Below are positions 1 through 7,387 of a stretch of 57,519 nt of DNA, in pieces. The stretch lies in assembly GCA_036266155.1 (NCBI GenBank), contig DATANR010000324.1, positions 1-57,519 on the forward strand, in the 5' to 3' direction. A program made the translations under genes and the position numbers. The stretch's first letter is position 1, and each line of letters begins with the position of its first letter. Source of the stretch: SIAJ01 sp036266155. GTDB taxonomy: Bacteria > Planctomycetota > Planctomycetia > Gemmatales > Gemmataceae. The notes under the pieces were generated by a model that worked only from the letters and a program-made list of their open reading frames with translations, was not told the DNA's origin and did not search any database.

Positions 1-99
1 GGTCTCGGTGATGCGCACACCATCAGAGTGCAATTCGATATCGTCGCACACGCAACCGCAGAAAGTGCAAGTCGCGTTCTTGGTGACCGTCAGTTCCAC
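1..99 (-). CDS. fhcB: Formylmethanofuran dehydrogenase subunit B (FwdB/FhcB), N-terminal fragment
   Basis: Only the first 33 codons lie in the window; the gene runs off the left edge. The peptide contains the cysteine cluster CTFCGCVCDD, followed by an acidic/hydrophobic beta-strand, which is the N-terminal iron-sulfur motif of the FwdB/FhcB family. FwdB is the catalytic molybdopterin-type subunit of formylmethanofuran dehydrogenase. In bacteria the related Fhc complex works in H4MPT-linked C1 oxidation. The GTG start at 99 is chosen because a GGAG ribosome-binding site lies 6 bases upstream and a TAG stop closes the frame 30 bases upstream. A fwdD-like gene lies upstream on the same strand (896-1234), supporting the call. 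Which complex it belongs to (Fwd-like or Fhc) cannot be decided from 33 residues. Confidence 0.8.
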   Translation of the reverse strand, partial: MELTVTKNATCTFCGCVCDDIELHSDGVRITET

Positions 100-129
100 G
101 TCACGCTCCGTTGCAAAACCGCTTCGTAC

Positions 130-375
130 CTAGGCCAACACGGGCATCTCCACCCGTTTGATTTCGAACCCGGCCGCCTGCACATCGGCGGCCGCCGATC
201 GGATCGCCTGTTCCAAGGAGTCCGCTTTCCGGTCAAAGGCGATGTATGTCACTCGGTTGCGCGTCACGATCGTGCCATCGTCGCAACCGGCCTCATAGAG
301 CGCCTCACACTCATCGGGACTAAGTGTGCGGGCACTCAACACCATCGAGAACTCGTAGGTCTTCTTTCTCTTCAT
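130..375 (-). CDS. Small conserved-hypothetical protein (81 aa), second gene of a two-gene unit
   Basis: An 81-aa ORF with a lysine-rich start (MKRKKTYEF), an acidic segment and YEAGCDDGT, then VTYIAFDRKADSLEQAI. From memory this resembles a widespread family of small proteins (x-YEAGC-DD/SDA...FDREA-SL) that occurs next to genes like the one at 397-620. I cannot name a function. The pair has the size and arrangement of a toxin-antitoxin or regulator unit, but that is inference. The start lies 21 bases after the stop of the restored upstream gene. The stop is 30 bases before the GTG of fhcB, so the three could be co-transcribed. Confidence 0.6.
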   Translation of the reverse strand: MKRKKTYEFSMVLSARTLSPDECEALYEAGCDDGTIVTRNRVTYIAFDRKADSLEQAIRSAAADVQAAGFEIKRVEMPVLA

Positions 376-396
376 CGATTGCTCCAGGCACCAGCG

Positions 397-620
397 TTAA
401 GCGTGGGGACAGCGATCGACTTCCTCGCGAATTCTTCGGGCGTGATTCTCGGCGTTCCTTGGTGTTGAGAAGACCCGGATAATGCAGCCGCCTCGATGTC
501 CGGCCGGACAAAAAACTGTCCCCAAACATGGGCTCGCGGGCCAGCTTTGAGCAGTCGCCAACCCCTAGACACACTGTATTTGACGGCTTCTCGGATGTGC
601 TTGTTTGGGTGTTTTGCCAT
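397..620 (-). pseudogene. Small HicA-like/conserved-hypothetical gene broken at a T6 run
   Basis: The frame starts at 620 (MAKHPNKHIREAVKYSVSRGW...) and reads well up to HVWGQFF. It then enters a run of six T on the coding strand (positions 510-515). In the frame read with seven T the protein continues as CPAGHRGGCIIRVFSTPRN, then AENHARRIREEVDRCPHA, and stops at 397. That continuation has the expected family ending (cysteine, STPRN, NHARxIRxxVDRCPH), whereas the undisturbed frame does not. So one base appears to be missing in the homopolymer. This may be a sequencing error, a true frameshift, or slippage at T6. The His/Trp/Gly-rich centre is vaguely HicA-like, but I would not assign toxin activity. 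It forms a unit with the 81-aa gene downstream. Confidence 0.65.
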
Positions 621-697
621 TGCACTTCACATGAATGCCCGGCTCTTGCCAACCCCATAAGTCAACTCCAGCGGTGATCCTCAACTATCCATTCGAG

Positions 698-714
698 CCG
701 TCCGAACTGGACGG
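698..714 (-). terminator. Short hairpin after the 51-aa gene
   Basis: CCGTCC and GGACGG pair around a 5-base loop just downstream of the stop at 727. There is no strong U-tract, so termination activity is uncertain. It marks a break between the fwdD/51-aa pair and the two small genes that follow. Confidence 0.3.
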
Positions 715-726
715 AACAACGAATGC

Positions 727-882
727 TCACCCCAGTTTGTTGCCGCGGAAGCTGCCCCGAATGCGCCGCGGCATGAAGCGGCCGGCCTCGACCTCGGTCC
801 AGGCCGGGATGGCGTCCTCCATCTCTTCGACACGGATCGGCTCACGTTCCTGAGCATCCACCATAATGGCTTCGTTGTGCAT
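727..882 (-). CDS. 51-aa hypothetical protein downstream of fwdD
   Basis: A short ORF beginning MHNEAIMVDAQ and ending in the basic tail PRRIRGSFRGNKLG. An AAGGAG ribosome-binding site sits 7 bases before the ATG at 882, and the start is only 13 bases after the fwdD-like stop, so the two are very probably co-translated. The first half is acidic (EREPIRVEEMEDA) and the end is strongly basic and glycine-rich. I do not recognise the family. Its position suggests an accessory role in the formylmethanofuran-dehydrogenase-type complex, but this is inference only. Confidence 0.6.
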   Translation of the reverse strand: MHNEAIMVDAQEREPIRVEEMEDAIPAWTEVEAGRFMPRRIRGSFRGNKLG

Positions 883-895
883 CGCAAACTCCTTC

Positions 896-1234
896 TCAAC
901 CGATCCGTTCCACCTCGACGTCCCAACCCTTCGAGGTCGGCATCCCCGTGCCATCCGTCTCGCCGCCCATGAGCCGGCACGTCGGCGGGCCATAGGGGAC
1001 GAACAGCAAACCGCGCGGCACCTTGCCTTCCTTGCAGATGAACTCCGCCGCGCCAATATCCGTCCGCACGCGAATCGCCGCCCCCGACGCGATCCCCAAC
1101 TCCTTCATGTCGTCCGCGTGCATCGACAGCGTGGTCACCATCGTTTCATATTCGGCATTTTCCTTGCCAACGTTGATCTGCTGTCCTTGCTTGCTCGTGC
1201 GGATCGGCGTCAGAATGAACCGCGTGCCCGCCAT
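896..1234 (-). CDS. fwdD: FwdD-like molybdopterin dinucleotide-binding subunit
   Basis: A 112-aa protein matching the small FwdD/FmdD family, the molybdopterin-dinucleotide-binding domain that in archaea completes the FwdB active subunit. Visible family features are TSKQGQQINVGK near residues 13-24, the segment DDMKELGIASG at 41-51, and the signature ETDGTGMP at 92-99 followed by KGWDVEVE. The ATG at 1234 is preferred over one 15 codons upstream because GGGGGAG lies 5 bases before it and because the family begins at the TRFIL strand. It heads a minus-strand group leading through a 51-aa ORF towards fhcB. A separate FwdD domain suggests that a cofactor-bearing enzyme may be made. Confidence 0.8.
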   Translation of the reverse strand: MAGTRFILTPIRTSKQGQQINVGKENAEYETMVTTLSMHADDMKELGIASGAAIRVRTDIGAAEFICKEGKVPRGLLFVPYGPPTCRLMGGETDGTGMPTSKGWDVEVERIG

Positions 1235-1385
1235 TGCGCTCCCCCAACCGTGCAAATCGCCTCTAGTCACCTTAGACATTTCGACACGGACTCACAACAG
1301 GCAAGGATTGCGTAACTTGTGACCGCCACGCATCGATCCTTCACCGATAGAACATTCCTCGCCACTTATCCGTGCAGGAGCCGCC

Positions 1386-3524
1386 ATGTACCGCTTGTTG
1401 AGCCTGGTCGCGGTCGTCGCCATCGCCTTGCCAATTCGAGCCGACGACAAGACCGACGACTTCTTCGCCGCCGTTCGCCGTGGCGATGTGAGGGCTGTCG
1501 AAACGTTGCTCGACAAGGGCGTCGATCCGAAGGCCAAGACAGCCTACGGCGCGACTGGCCTGCACTTCGCGGCCGACAAAGGCAACGTGGAAATGGCCAA
1601 GCTGCTCCTGAAGCGCAAGGCCGATCCGAACGCGGCCGACACTTTTTACGGGGCCACGCCGCTCATGTGGGCGAGCATGAACAACCATGCGGGCGTGCTC
1701 GCCGAGCTACTCGCGGGCGGGGCCACCGGCGGCGAAGGCCTCCTTCGTTCGGCTGCCGCCGACGGCAAGGTCGACATGGTCAAGGCGATCCTCGCCCACG
1801 CAAAACCAACCGTGGAGCAATTGACCGCCGCTCGCGGCGTAGCGACGAAAGATGACGTCATCGACCTGCTCACCAAAGCCGGAGCGCACAAACCGGAAAA
1901 GAAAGCCACCGCACCAACCGACGACCTCAAAGCCTTCATCGGCACCTATCGCAACGCGGAAGCCGGCGACCTGACCGTCGACGCCGACGGCGGCTCGCTC
2001 GCGGTATCGCTCGGCGGCAAGAAGCTCTTCACGCTCATCCGCGACAAGGACGACGTGTTCAAGATCGAAGGCAACGAAGCCACGCTCACTTTCACGCGCA
2101 AGGACGGCAAAATTACCGGCTTCACGGTCAAAGCCGGCAAAGGAAACGAACAGGCTTTTGCGCGCGTCGACCCGAAGGCGGTCGCCAAGAAAGACGCCGT
2201 CCTGCCCGATGTTGCCGAGCCGACCGAGAAAGTGACGAAGCCGCTCAATTGGCCGCAGTTCCGCGGCACCGGCGCGACCGGCGTCGCCGACGGCCAGTAT
2301 CCGCCGACCAGCTTCGACGTGCCCAAGAACAAGAATGTCCGCTGGAAGACGCCGATCCCCGGCCTCGGCCACTCGTGCCCGGTCGTCTGGGAAGATCGCA
2401 TCTTCATCACGACGGCCGTCAGCGGCGACCCGAAGGCCGGCATCAAACCGGGGCAGTACGGCGACGTCGAATCCGTGAAGGACGATACATCGCATAAGTG
2501 GTTCGTGATCTGTCTCGACAAAAAGACCGGCAACGTCATCTGGCAAAAGGAAGCCTGCGCCGGCGTGCCGAAAATCAAGCGCCACCTCAAGGGCACGCAC
2601 GCGAACCCGACGGTCGCCACCGATGGGACGCACGTCGTCGTCTCGTTCGGGGCCGAGGGGCTCTATTGCTACGACCGCGATGGCAATCTCAAATGGAAGC
2701 GCGACCTCGGCAACCTCGACAGCGGCTGGTTCTACAACCCCGATTATCAATGGGGCTTCGGCTCGTCGCCGATCATTCACGAAGACCGCACGATCGTGCA
2801 ATGCGACGTCGGCAAGAACTCGTTCATCGCCGCTTACTCACTCGCCGACGGCAAGCCGATCTGGCAGACGCCGCGCGACGAGATTCCGTCGTGGGGCACG
2901 CCGACCATTGTCGTTGGTCCCGAGCGCACGGAACTGGTGACGAACTCGACCAAGTTCGTGCGCGGCTACGATCCGAAGACGGGGTCCGAATTGTGGAAGC
3001 TCGGCAAGAACGCCGAGATCACGGTGCCGACTCCCTTCCTCGCGAAGGGCCTGATCTGGATCACGAGCGGCTACCGGCCGATCCAACCCATCTACGCGAT
3101 CAAGCCGGGCGCCACTGGCGACATTAGTTTGAAGGACAAGGAAACGAGCAACGCGTCGATCGCCTGGAGCAAGGCCAAGGGCGGCCCCTACATGCCGACG
3201 CCGATCGTGTATGGCGACTACCTCTACACCTGCGCGAACAACGGCCTGCTCACCTGCTACGAAGCCGCGACCGGCAAACAGATGTACGCGGAACGCCTCG
3301 GCGGCGCTGACGGCTTCACCGCCTCCCCCGTCGCCGCCGATGGCCGCCTCTACTTCACCGGCGAAGAAAACGGCGTCCGCGTCGTGAAGGCGGGGCCCAA
3401 ATATCAGATGCTCGCGATCAACCCCCTCGGCGAAACGTGCCTGGCGACGCCGGCGATCGCGGATGGGCTTCTGCTGGTGCGGACGGAGCATCATCTGGTG
3501 GCGCTGGGGCGGGCGGAGAAGTAA
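1386..3524 (+). CDS. Secreted ankyrin-repeat / PQQ-type beta-propeller protein
   Basis: A 712-aa protein. Residues 1-19 look like a signal peptide (MYRLLSLVAVVAIALPIRA). Residues 22-165 hold about four ankyrin repeats, for example GATGLHFAADKGNVEMAKLLL. Residues 170-265 form a beta-rich segment (FIGTYRNAEAGDLTV...) of the kind found in DUF3471-like domains. From about 290 (NWPQFRGTGATGVADG) to the end there are PQQ/quinoprotein-type propeller blades with repeated KTGNVIWQ, DRDGNLKWKR and ATGKQMYAERL motifs. The family usually acts outside the cytoplasm, often as a scaffold rather than an enzyme, and no calcium or PQQ ligands can be confirmed here. The downstream lipoprotein gene starts 2 bases after the stop, so the two form an operon. 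Combining ankyrin and propeller domains in one secreted protein is uncommon. Confidence 0.85.
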   Translation: MYRLLSLVAVVAIALPIRADDKTDDFFAAVRRGDVRAVETLLDKGVDPKAKTAYGATGLHFAADKGNVEMAKLLLKRKADPNAADTFYGATPLMWASMNNHAGVLAELLAGGATGGEGLLRSAAADGKVDMVKAILAHAKPTVEQLTAARGVATKDDVIDLLTKAGAHKPEKKATAPTDDLKAFIGTYRNAEAGDLTVDADGGSLAVSLGGKKLFTLIRDKDDVFKIEGNEATLTFTRKDGKITGFTVKAGKGNEQAFARVDPKAVAKKDAVLPDVAEPTEKVTKPLNWPQFRGTGATGVADGQYPPTSFDVPKNKNVRWKTPIPGLGHSCPVVWEDRIFITTAVSGDPKAGIKPGQYGDVESVKDDTSHKWFVICLDKKTGNVIWQKEACAGVPKIKRHLKGTHANPTVATDGTHVVVSFGAEGLYCYDRDGNLKWKRDLGNLDSGWFYNPDYQWGFGSSPIIHEDRTIVQCDVGKNSFIAAYSLADGKPIWQTPRDEIPSWGTPTIVVGPERTELVTNSTKFVRGYDPKTGSELWKLGKNAEITVPTPFLAKGLIWITSGYRPIQPIYAIKPGATGDISLKDKETSNASIAWSKAKGGPYMPTPIVYGDYLYTCANNGLLTCYEAATGKQMYAERLGGADGFTASPVAADGRLYFTGEENGVRVVKAGPKYQMLAINPLGETCLATPAIADGLLLVRTEHHLVALGRAEK

Positions 3525-3526
3525 GC

Positions 3527-4009
3527 ATGAATTTCTGGGTGATATCGATGCATCGAACACTTTGGATTGCGGCCATTGCGCTTACTCTCGTAGGATGCCG
3601 CGACGGCGGAACGCCCATCGTGGTAGCCGAGGCAGAAGTCCTGCGCCCCGAGCCGGCGGCTCTCGCCAAAGAGATTCAGGCGGACCGCAAAGCCGTGCGC
3701 GCGAAATACGAGGACAAGATCGTCGAATTCAGCGTCGAACGGCTGGACGTGCGCGACATGGAAGACGACGAAATCGAATGCGATCTTTCTTTCGCCCAAG
3801 ATCCGAACGCCGCAACTGCGTTGTCCCTGGAAGCTACTTTCTATTTGTCCGACGGCCGGAACGCACCGCTCAAAGGCATCAAGACCGGGCCGTTCCGCGC
3901 CACAATCCGCGGCAAAGTGCGTGATGTCGTCCTGGTGGACGCGGAATCGGGCCGCTGCATCATCAAGCTTGATCCGGCATGGGTTGAAGCTGTCCGATCG
4001 CTCCGCTGA
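3527..4009 (+). CDS. Putative lipoprotein with an OB-fold (tRNA_anti-like) domain
   Basis: A 160-aa protein with an N-terminal lipobox (LTLVGC, Cys at about residue 20), so it is probably membrane-anchored after signal peptidase II cleavage. The body has the pattern EIQADRKAVRAKYEDKIVEF...IRGKVRDVVL...CIIKLD, which resembles the tRNA_anti-like OB-fold domain common in planctomycete lipoproteins. No catalytic residues are evident. The ATG at 3527 is 2 bases after the stop of the ankyrin/propeller gene, and GGAG in the end of that gene can serve as its ribosome-binding site. An internal ATG at 3548 would also leave an intact signal sequence. The two genes are likely translated from one mRNA. 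Confidence 0.7.
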   Translation: MNFWVISMHRTLWIAAIALTLVGCRDGGTPIVVAEAEVLRPEPAALAKEIQADRKAVRAKYEDKIVEFSVERLDVRDMEDDEIECDLSFAQDPNAATALSLEATFYLSDGRNAPLKGIKTGPFRATIRGKVRDVVLVDAESGRCIIKLDPAWVEAVRSLR

Positions 4010-4042
4010 GCGCGGTACGCAAGTAACGCTCAATCAGTAGTG

Positions 4043-5218
4043 TCACGTCGATAGCGCCACACACACCACCGACAAACTCCCGCGGACATAGGCCCTACCA
4101 TCGACGAACGCCGGGTGCGAGTACACACTGCGGTCGCCGTCGAAGACTTTGAGCCGGCCGACCGGGTCGAACTTGTCGGCAGCGGCATCGAGCAGGATCA
4201 GTTCGCCTTCCATGCTGATGACCAGCACTCGCGTCCCATCGGTGACGATCGAGCAGTAGCCGCCAAACGCGCGATCCTCTCCTTCCCACACCGGTTTGAG
4301 TCCACCAGCCACGTCCAGGCAGAACAACCGCCGCCAGACGCCGAACACGCGGCCGCTGGCTACGACGGGCGTGTGCGTATCCGGGGCCAGTCGCCGGAAA
4401 CTCGCGGTCGGCTTCGGCACGAACTTTCCGTCCTTGTCGAACGCATATAACCGAGCCCCGTTGTTCTCGGTCGCGATCAAGAGTTGGTCGCCGACGACAA
4501 CGGGCGTTGGCACGTTGAAGTCGTTCGGCCTCTCGGGGATCAGTTTCCACAGCCGTTTGCCGGTCGTTGGGTCCCAGCCGCCGAGCGAGTTGAAATCGTG
4601 ACCGACGATCTGCTCCTTGCCGCCCAGCGAAGCCAGGATGAAGGAGCCATAGGCCGCTGGCGATCCGGGCGTTTTCCACGCCACCTTGCCGGTCTTCGCA
4701 TCAACGGCAACGAGTGAAGCGTCCTTGGCCCCCGGGTTCAGGAGCAACTTGTCGCCAAGGAGTAGCGGGGTGGCGCAGGTGCCCCAGCGCGGCTTCTCCT
4801 CCGGCTCGAACTCGTCGTGGGTGTTCAGTTCCCACATGACCTTGCCGGTGGCCAGTTCGATGCAAGTGACGTGGCCGAACGCCCCGTGCAAGTACGCTCG
4901 TCCATCGCGAATTACCGGAGTTGATCGTGGAGAATTGCCGTAGTCCAAGTTGCCGGGAGCCGGATAGCGGTGGGTCCAGACGACCTTGCCCGTGTCCGCC
5001 GCCAGGCAGACCCAGACGTCGGCTGTATCCTTCAGCCCGCGGTCGGAGACGATGACGAATTCGCGGGTCGCGGCCACGCCGCCCAGGCCCTGGCTGGTCA
5101 GGTCGTGCGACCAAAGAATCTTCGGTTTGTCCGGCAGCCGGGCCGGCAATGAAACGACCCGACCGGCGCGGCCAGGGCCGCGCCAGTCGGGCCAGTCGAC
5201 GTCCGTCGCGTCACCTAC
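4043..5218 (-). CDS. PQQ-like beta-propeller domain, probably the C-terminal half of a -1 frameshift fusion
   Basis: The frame encodes about 390 residues of a quinoprotein-type propeller, beginning with the typical first-blade motif DWPDWRGPGRAG and continuing through ATGKVMWEL, KTGKVAWKTPGSP, TTGKRLWKL and DGRAYVRGS. No ATG, GTG or TTG lies upstream of the conserved DWPDWRGP motif in this frame. The frame simply emerges from the A9 run at the end of the upstream PhnD-like gene. The simplest reading is that a -1 shift at the A AAA AAG heptamer joins the two, giving one protein of about 675 residues. Otherwise translation would have to start at a TTG inside the first blade, or the run length is wrong. 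The start given is the first codon after the shift. Confidence 0.75.
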   Translation of the reverse strand, partial: VGDATDVDWPDWRGPGRAGRVVSLPARLPDKPKILWSHDLTSQGLGGVAATREFVIVSDRGLKDTADVWVCLAADTGKVVWTHRYPAPGNLDYGNSPRSTPVIRDGRAYLHGAFGHVTCIELATGKVMWELNTHDEFEPEEKPRWGTCATPLLLGDKLLLNPGAKDASLVAVDAKTGKVAWKTPGSPAAYGSFILASLGGKEQIVGHDFNSLGGWDPTTGKRLWKLIPERPNDFNVPTPVVVGDQLLIATENNGARLYAFDKDGKFVPKPTASFRRLAPDTHTPVVASGRVFGVWRRLFCLDVAGGLKPVWEGEDRAFGGYCSIVTDGTRVLVISMEGELILLDAAADKFDPVGRLKVFDGDRSVYSHPAFVDGRAYVRGSLSVVCVALST

Positions 5219-5227
5219 TTTTTTTTT
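5158..5227 (-). promoter_or_regulatory. Candidate programmed frameshift site: A9 run plus GC stem-loop
   Basis: On the coding strand nine A are followed by G and the stop TAG (5215-5217). In the zero frame of the PhnD-like gene this reads GCA AAA AAA AAG TAG, which includes the classic -1 slippery heptamer A AAA AAG. A 16-bp stem with one G-U pair and a 2-base loop (arms 5176-5191 and 5158-5173) lies 26 bases further on. That spacing is longer than the 5-9 bases usual for stimulatory structures. Transcriptional slippage on A9 would give the same product. A homopolymer sequencing error cannot be excluded. Confidence 0.45.
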
Positions 5228-6069
5228 GCCCCGTCCGTCGGCGGCGTCACGAACCCGTCTTTCGTCTCCAGGGCGACACACAGGTCCTTGTCTTTGCCGA
5301 TCTCCAGGAGCGCGGCCTTCACTGCGTCTCGGTCGACACCCGACAACCGACCGGTAACGAACGCGGCCACGAACGGGACCGGGTCGGTTTCGCCAACCAC
5401 CCGCAGGTCGCCCTTCTTGATCGTTCCGCATCCTTCCAGAAGCGGCTGAGCGTAGCTGGAAATGACCGTCGCCGCCTTCTCGCCGTTTTTGTGCAATTCC
5501 AGAACGGTGGTGGCCCCGTCGCTGCACGCCGAGCATGTCTCCAGCTTGGCCGGGATCGGCACGCCCAGGTCCTTGAGGAGGGCCATCGCGGCCGAGTATT
5601 TCTCATCGGCCGTCGACGGGCCGAACACGATCTTGTAACCCTTCAGGTCCTCGACCGTCTTGGCCGGGTCGTCCTTGGGCACGACTATCAGGCCCTTTTG
5701 CGTCGTCGAGCCATCCTTCCCCGTCAGCGCGGCGACGTGTGTGACTTCCAGCTTGTTCAGCTTCGCCTCGGCCCGAATCACCGAATCCTTCCCAATGATG
5801 ACATCGGCCTTGCCGTCGGTCTTTTTCAAAAGTGATCCGGCGAGCGTCTCGGAATAATGCACGTGCACCGGACGCCCAACCTTCTTGGAGATGTAAGCGC
5901 CGAGCTTGTCGTAGTCGCGCTGGGCGTACCCCTTGACGCACGGGCACGACAGCGGAGCGGCCAGCGGGTCCATGATGACGACGACGATCGGGTCCTTCTC
6001 GCCAGCCCCGGCGGTGGCGGCTGCCAACCCAACGGCCGGGAGTGTGAGGAGTAGTTCGCGGCGGTCCAT
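5215..6069 (-). CDS. PhnD-type periplasmic substrate-binding protein
   Basis: A 284-aa protein beginning MDRRELLLTLPAVGLAAATAGAG, a signal sequence ending near residue 23. The body has the PhnD/TctC-like binding-protein plan: VVIMDPLAAP near 30-38, YDKLGAYISKKVGRPVHVHY, ADVIIGKDSV, TVEDLKGYKIVFGPSTADEKY and RVVGETDPVPF. Members bind phosphonates, sulfonates or other anions in the periplasm. Two unusual cysteine groups are present, CPC near residue 43 and CSAC near 187, which ordinary PhnD proteins lack and which could bind metal or form disulfides. It ends in KKK at an A9 run, and the neighbouring propeller frame has no start of its own, so a fused product is likely. It starts 19 bases after the NHL-like gene, so the three form an operon. 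No ABC permease or ATPase is nearby, which argues against a simple uptake role. Confidence 0.8.
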   Translation of the reverse strand: MDRRELLLTLPAVGLAAATAGAGEKDPIVVVIMDPLAAPLSCPCVKGYAQRDYDKLGAYISKKVGRPVHVHYSETLAGSLLKKTDGKADVIIGKDSVIRAEAKLNKLEVTHVAALTGKDGSTTQKGLIVVPKDDPAKTVEDLKGYKIVFGPSTADEKYSAAMALLKDLGVPIPAKLETCSACSDGATTVLELHKNGEKAATVISSYAQPLLEGCGTIKKGDLRVVGETDPVPFVAAFVTGRLSGVDRDAVKAALLEIGKDKDLCVALETKDGFVTPPTDGAKKK

Positions 6070-6088
6070 GTTTAGCTCTCGGTTTGGG

Positions 6089-7387
6089 TTACTGGTTCGT
6101 GGTCTCGCCGGTCTTCTTGCCGGCCGACTTGCTCATGATGAAGAACCGGCCGCCCGGCTGGTCGCAGAAGTACACCTTCGAACCGTCGGCGTTGGCGGCC
6201 ACCGCCACGTTCTTGCAACCGCCGCCGATCTTCACTGTACCGACTACTTCTTTGAACTCGCCGGTGCCGGAGAACCGCTTGACCACTCCTTCCGATTCGG
6301 CCGTGAGGATGTCTCCACCACAGGCCCGCACGTTCATTGGGTTGCAGCATCCGCCGAAGCACGCCGGGTTGGTGTCCTCGCCGCGTTTCCCGTAGCCGCC
6401 GATCTTCTTGCCGTCGCGGTCGTACCGAGCGAACTGGTGCTTGGTGTTCTCGGCCACCAGCAAGTCCTTGCCCATGACTTGCACGTCCATCTGCCCGCAA
6501 CACCCGCCGACGTCGCTCAGGACTTTCTTCGGATTCGTCAGGTCGCGGTCGAGCCGCCAGACGGCGTATCCCCAGCCCTCGATCTCGCCGCAGGCCACGA
6601 ACACGTCGGTCTCGCCAACCGCGATCCCGTTGATGATTTGAAGCCGGCCGACCATGTCCTTGAGCACGTCGTCGACCGTGCGCTTGGCGTAGTAGTTGTC
6701 GTTCTCCTCGTACGACTTGAGGATCGCCTTGTATTGCTCCAGTTGCCGCTTCTCCGTCTTGGTCCGGTCCTCTTCCTTCTTGGCTTCCAGCTTCTTGATC
6801 TGGTCCTCGAACTGCTTCTTGATTTCCTTCATCGACTGTTCGTTCTCGACCTTCTCCCTCTTAAAGCGATCCTCGGCCTTCTTCTTCAGCGCGTCCTTAT
6901 CCTTGGTCAGTTCGGCGACGTGGGGCAATTCAACCGGCTCGCCGAGCGCCTTGCCGGCCTTGTCGAACCGGGCCACCTTGGCGTCGCCGGCGACGTACAC
7001 CGTTCCGTCCGGGCCGGCATTGATCGCGTGTGCGTGGAAGGGGACTTTCCAGCTTGTGACCGCCTTGCCGTCTGGCGAGAACACCTGCACCTCGGAGGTT
7101 GCGTTTTTGACCGGCGCGCCGTAGCCGCGCGGCGGGGCAACGACGGCCAAGACCCGGCCGTCGCCATCGAGGCACAGCGTCTGGAGCGAGCGACCCTCCT
7201 TCGGCGCGACCTTGATCTCCGTCACCTGGTCGTGCGTGGCCTTCTTGGCCAGTTGGGCAAGGGTCTCGGCCTGTTTCTTCTGGTAGGCCTCGATTTCCTT
7301 CTGAACTTCCGCCGAATCCTGGGCGGCGGACGGCCGAGCAACGAGCACAAGGGCGGCCGTCACGGCAAGGGTGATGAGTTGGCGCAC
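6089..7387 (-). CDS. Secreted NHL/propeller-like protein with a coiled-coil insertion and Cys-Cys motifs
   Basis: A 432-aa protein with a signal peptide (residues 1-22, ending PSAAQ). Short propeller-like repeats such as LQTLCLDGDGRVLAVV, VQVFSPDGKAV and DGTVYVAGDAKVARFD are interrupted around residues 155-225 by a highly charged helical segment (KKKAEDRFKREKVENEQ, KKLEAKKEEDRTK) that should form a coiled coil. The second half carries three cysteine motifs, GGCCGQMD, CFGGCCNPMN and GGGCKNV, set at the end of successive blades and suggesting a metal or haem-like site or disulfides. The GTG at 7387 has AAGGGA upstream. It is the first gene of a three-part minus-strand set with the PhnD-like protein and the propeller domain, which also has odd cysteines. 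The function is unknown. Confidence 0.75.
   Translation of the reverse strand: MRQLITLAVTAALVLVARPSAAQDSAEVQKEIEAYQKKQAETLAQLAKKATHDQVTEIKVAPKEGRSLQTLCLDGDGRVLAVVAPPRGYGAPVKNATSEVQVFSPDGKAVTSWKVPFHAHAINAGPDGTVYVAGDAKVARFDKAGKALGEPVELPHVAELTKDKDALKKKAEDRFKREKVENEQSMKEIKKQFEDQIKKLEAKKEEDRTKTEKRQLEQYKAILKSYEENDNYYAKRTVDDVLKDMVGRLQIINGIAVGETDVFVACGEIEGWGYAVWRLDRDLTNPKKVLSDVGGCCGQMDVQVMGKDLLVAENTKHQFARYDRDGKKIGGYGKRGEDTNPACFGGCCNPMNVRACGGDILTAESEGVVKRFSGTGEFKEVVGTVKIGGGCKNVAVAANADGSKVYFCDQPGGRFFIMSKSAGKKTGETTNQ

Noticed and set aside
1707..2801. Minus-strand frame of 364 codons
   Set aside because: It is antisense to the ankyrin/propeller gene, with no recognisable motif and Arg/Ala/Asp/Glu-biased composition typical of GC-rich shadow frames.
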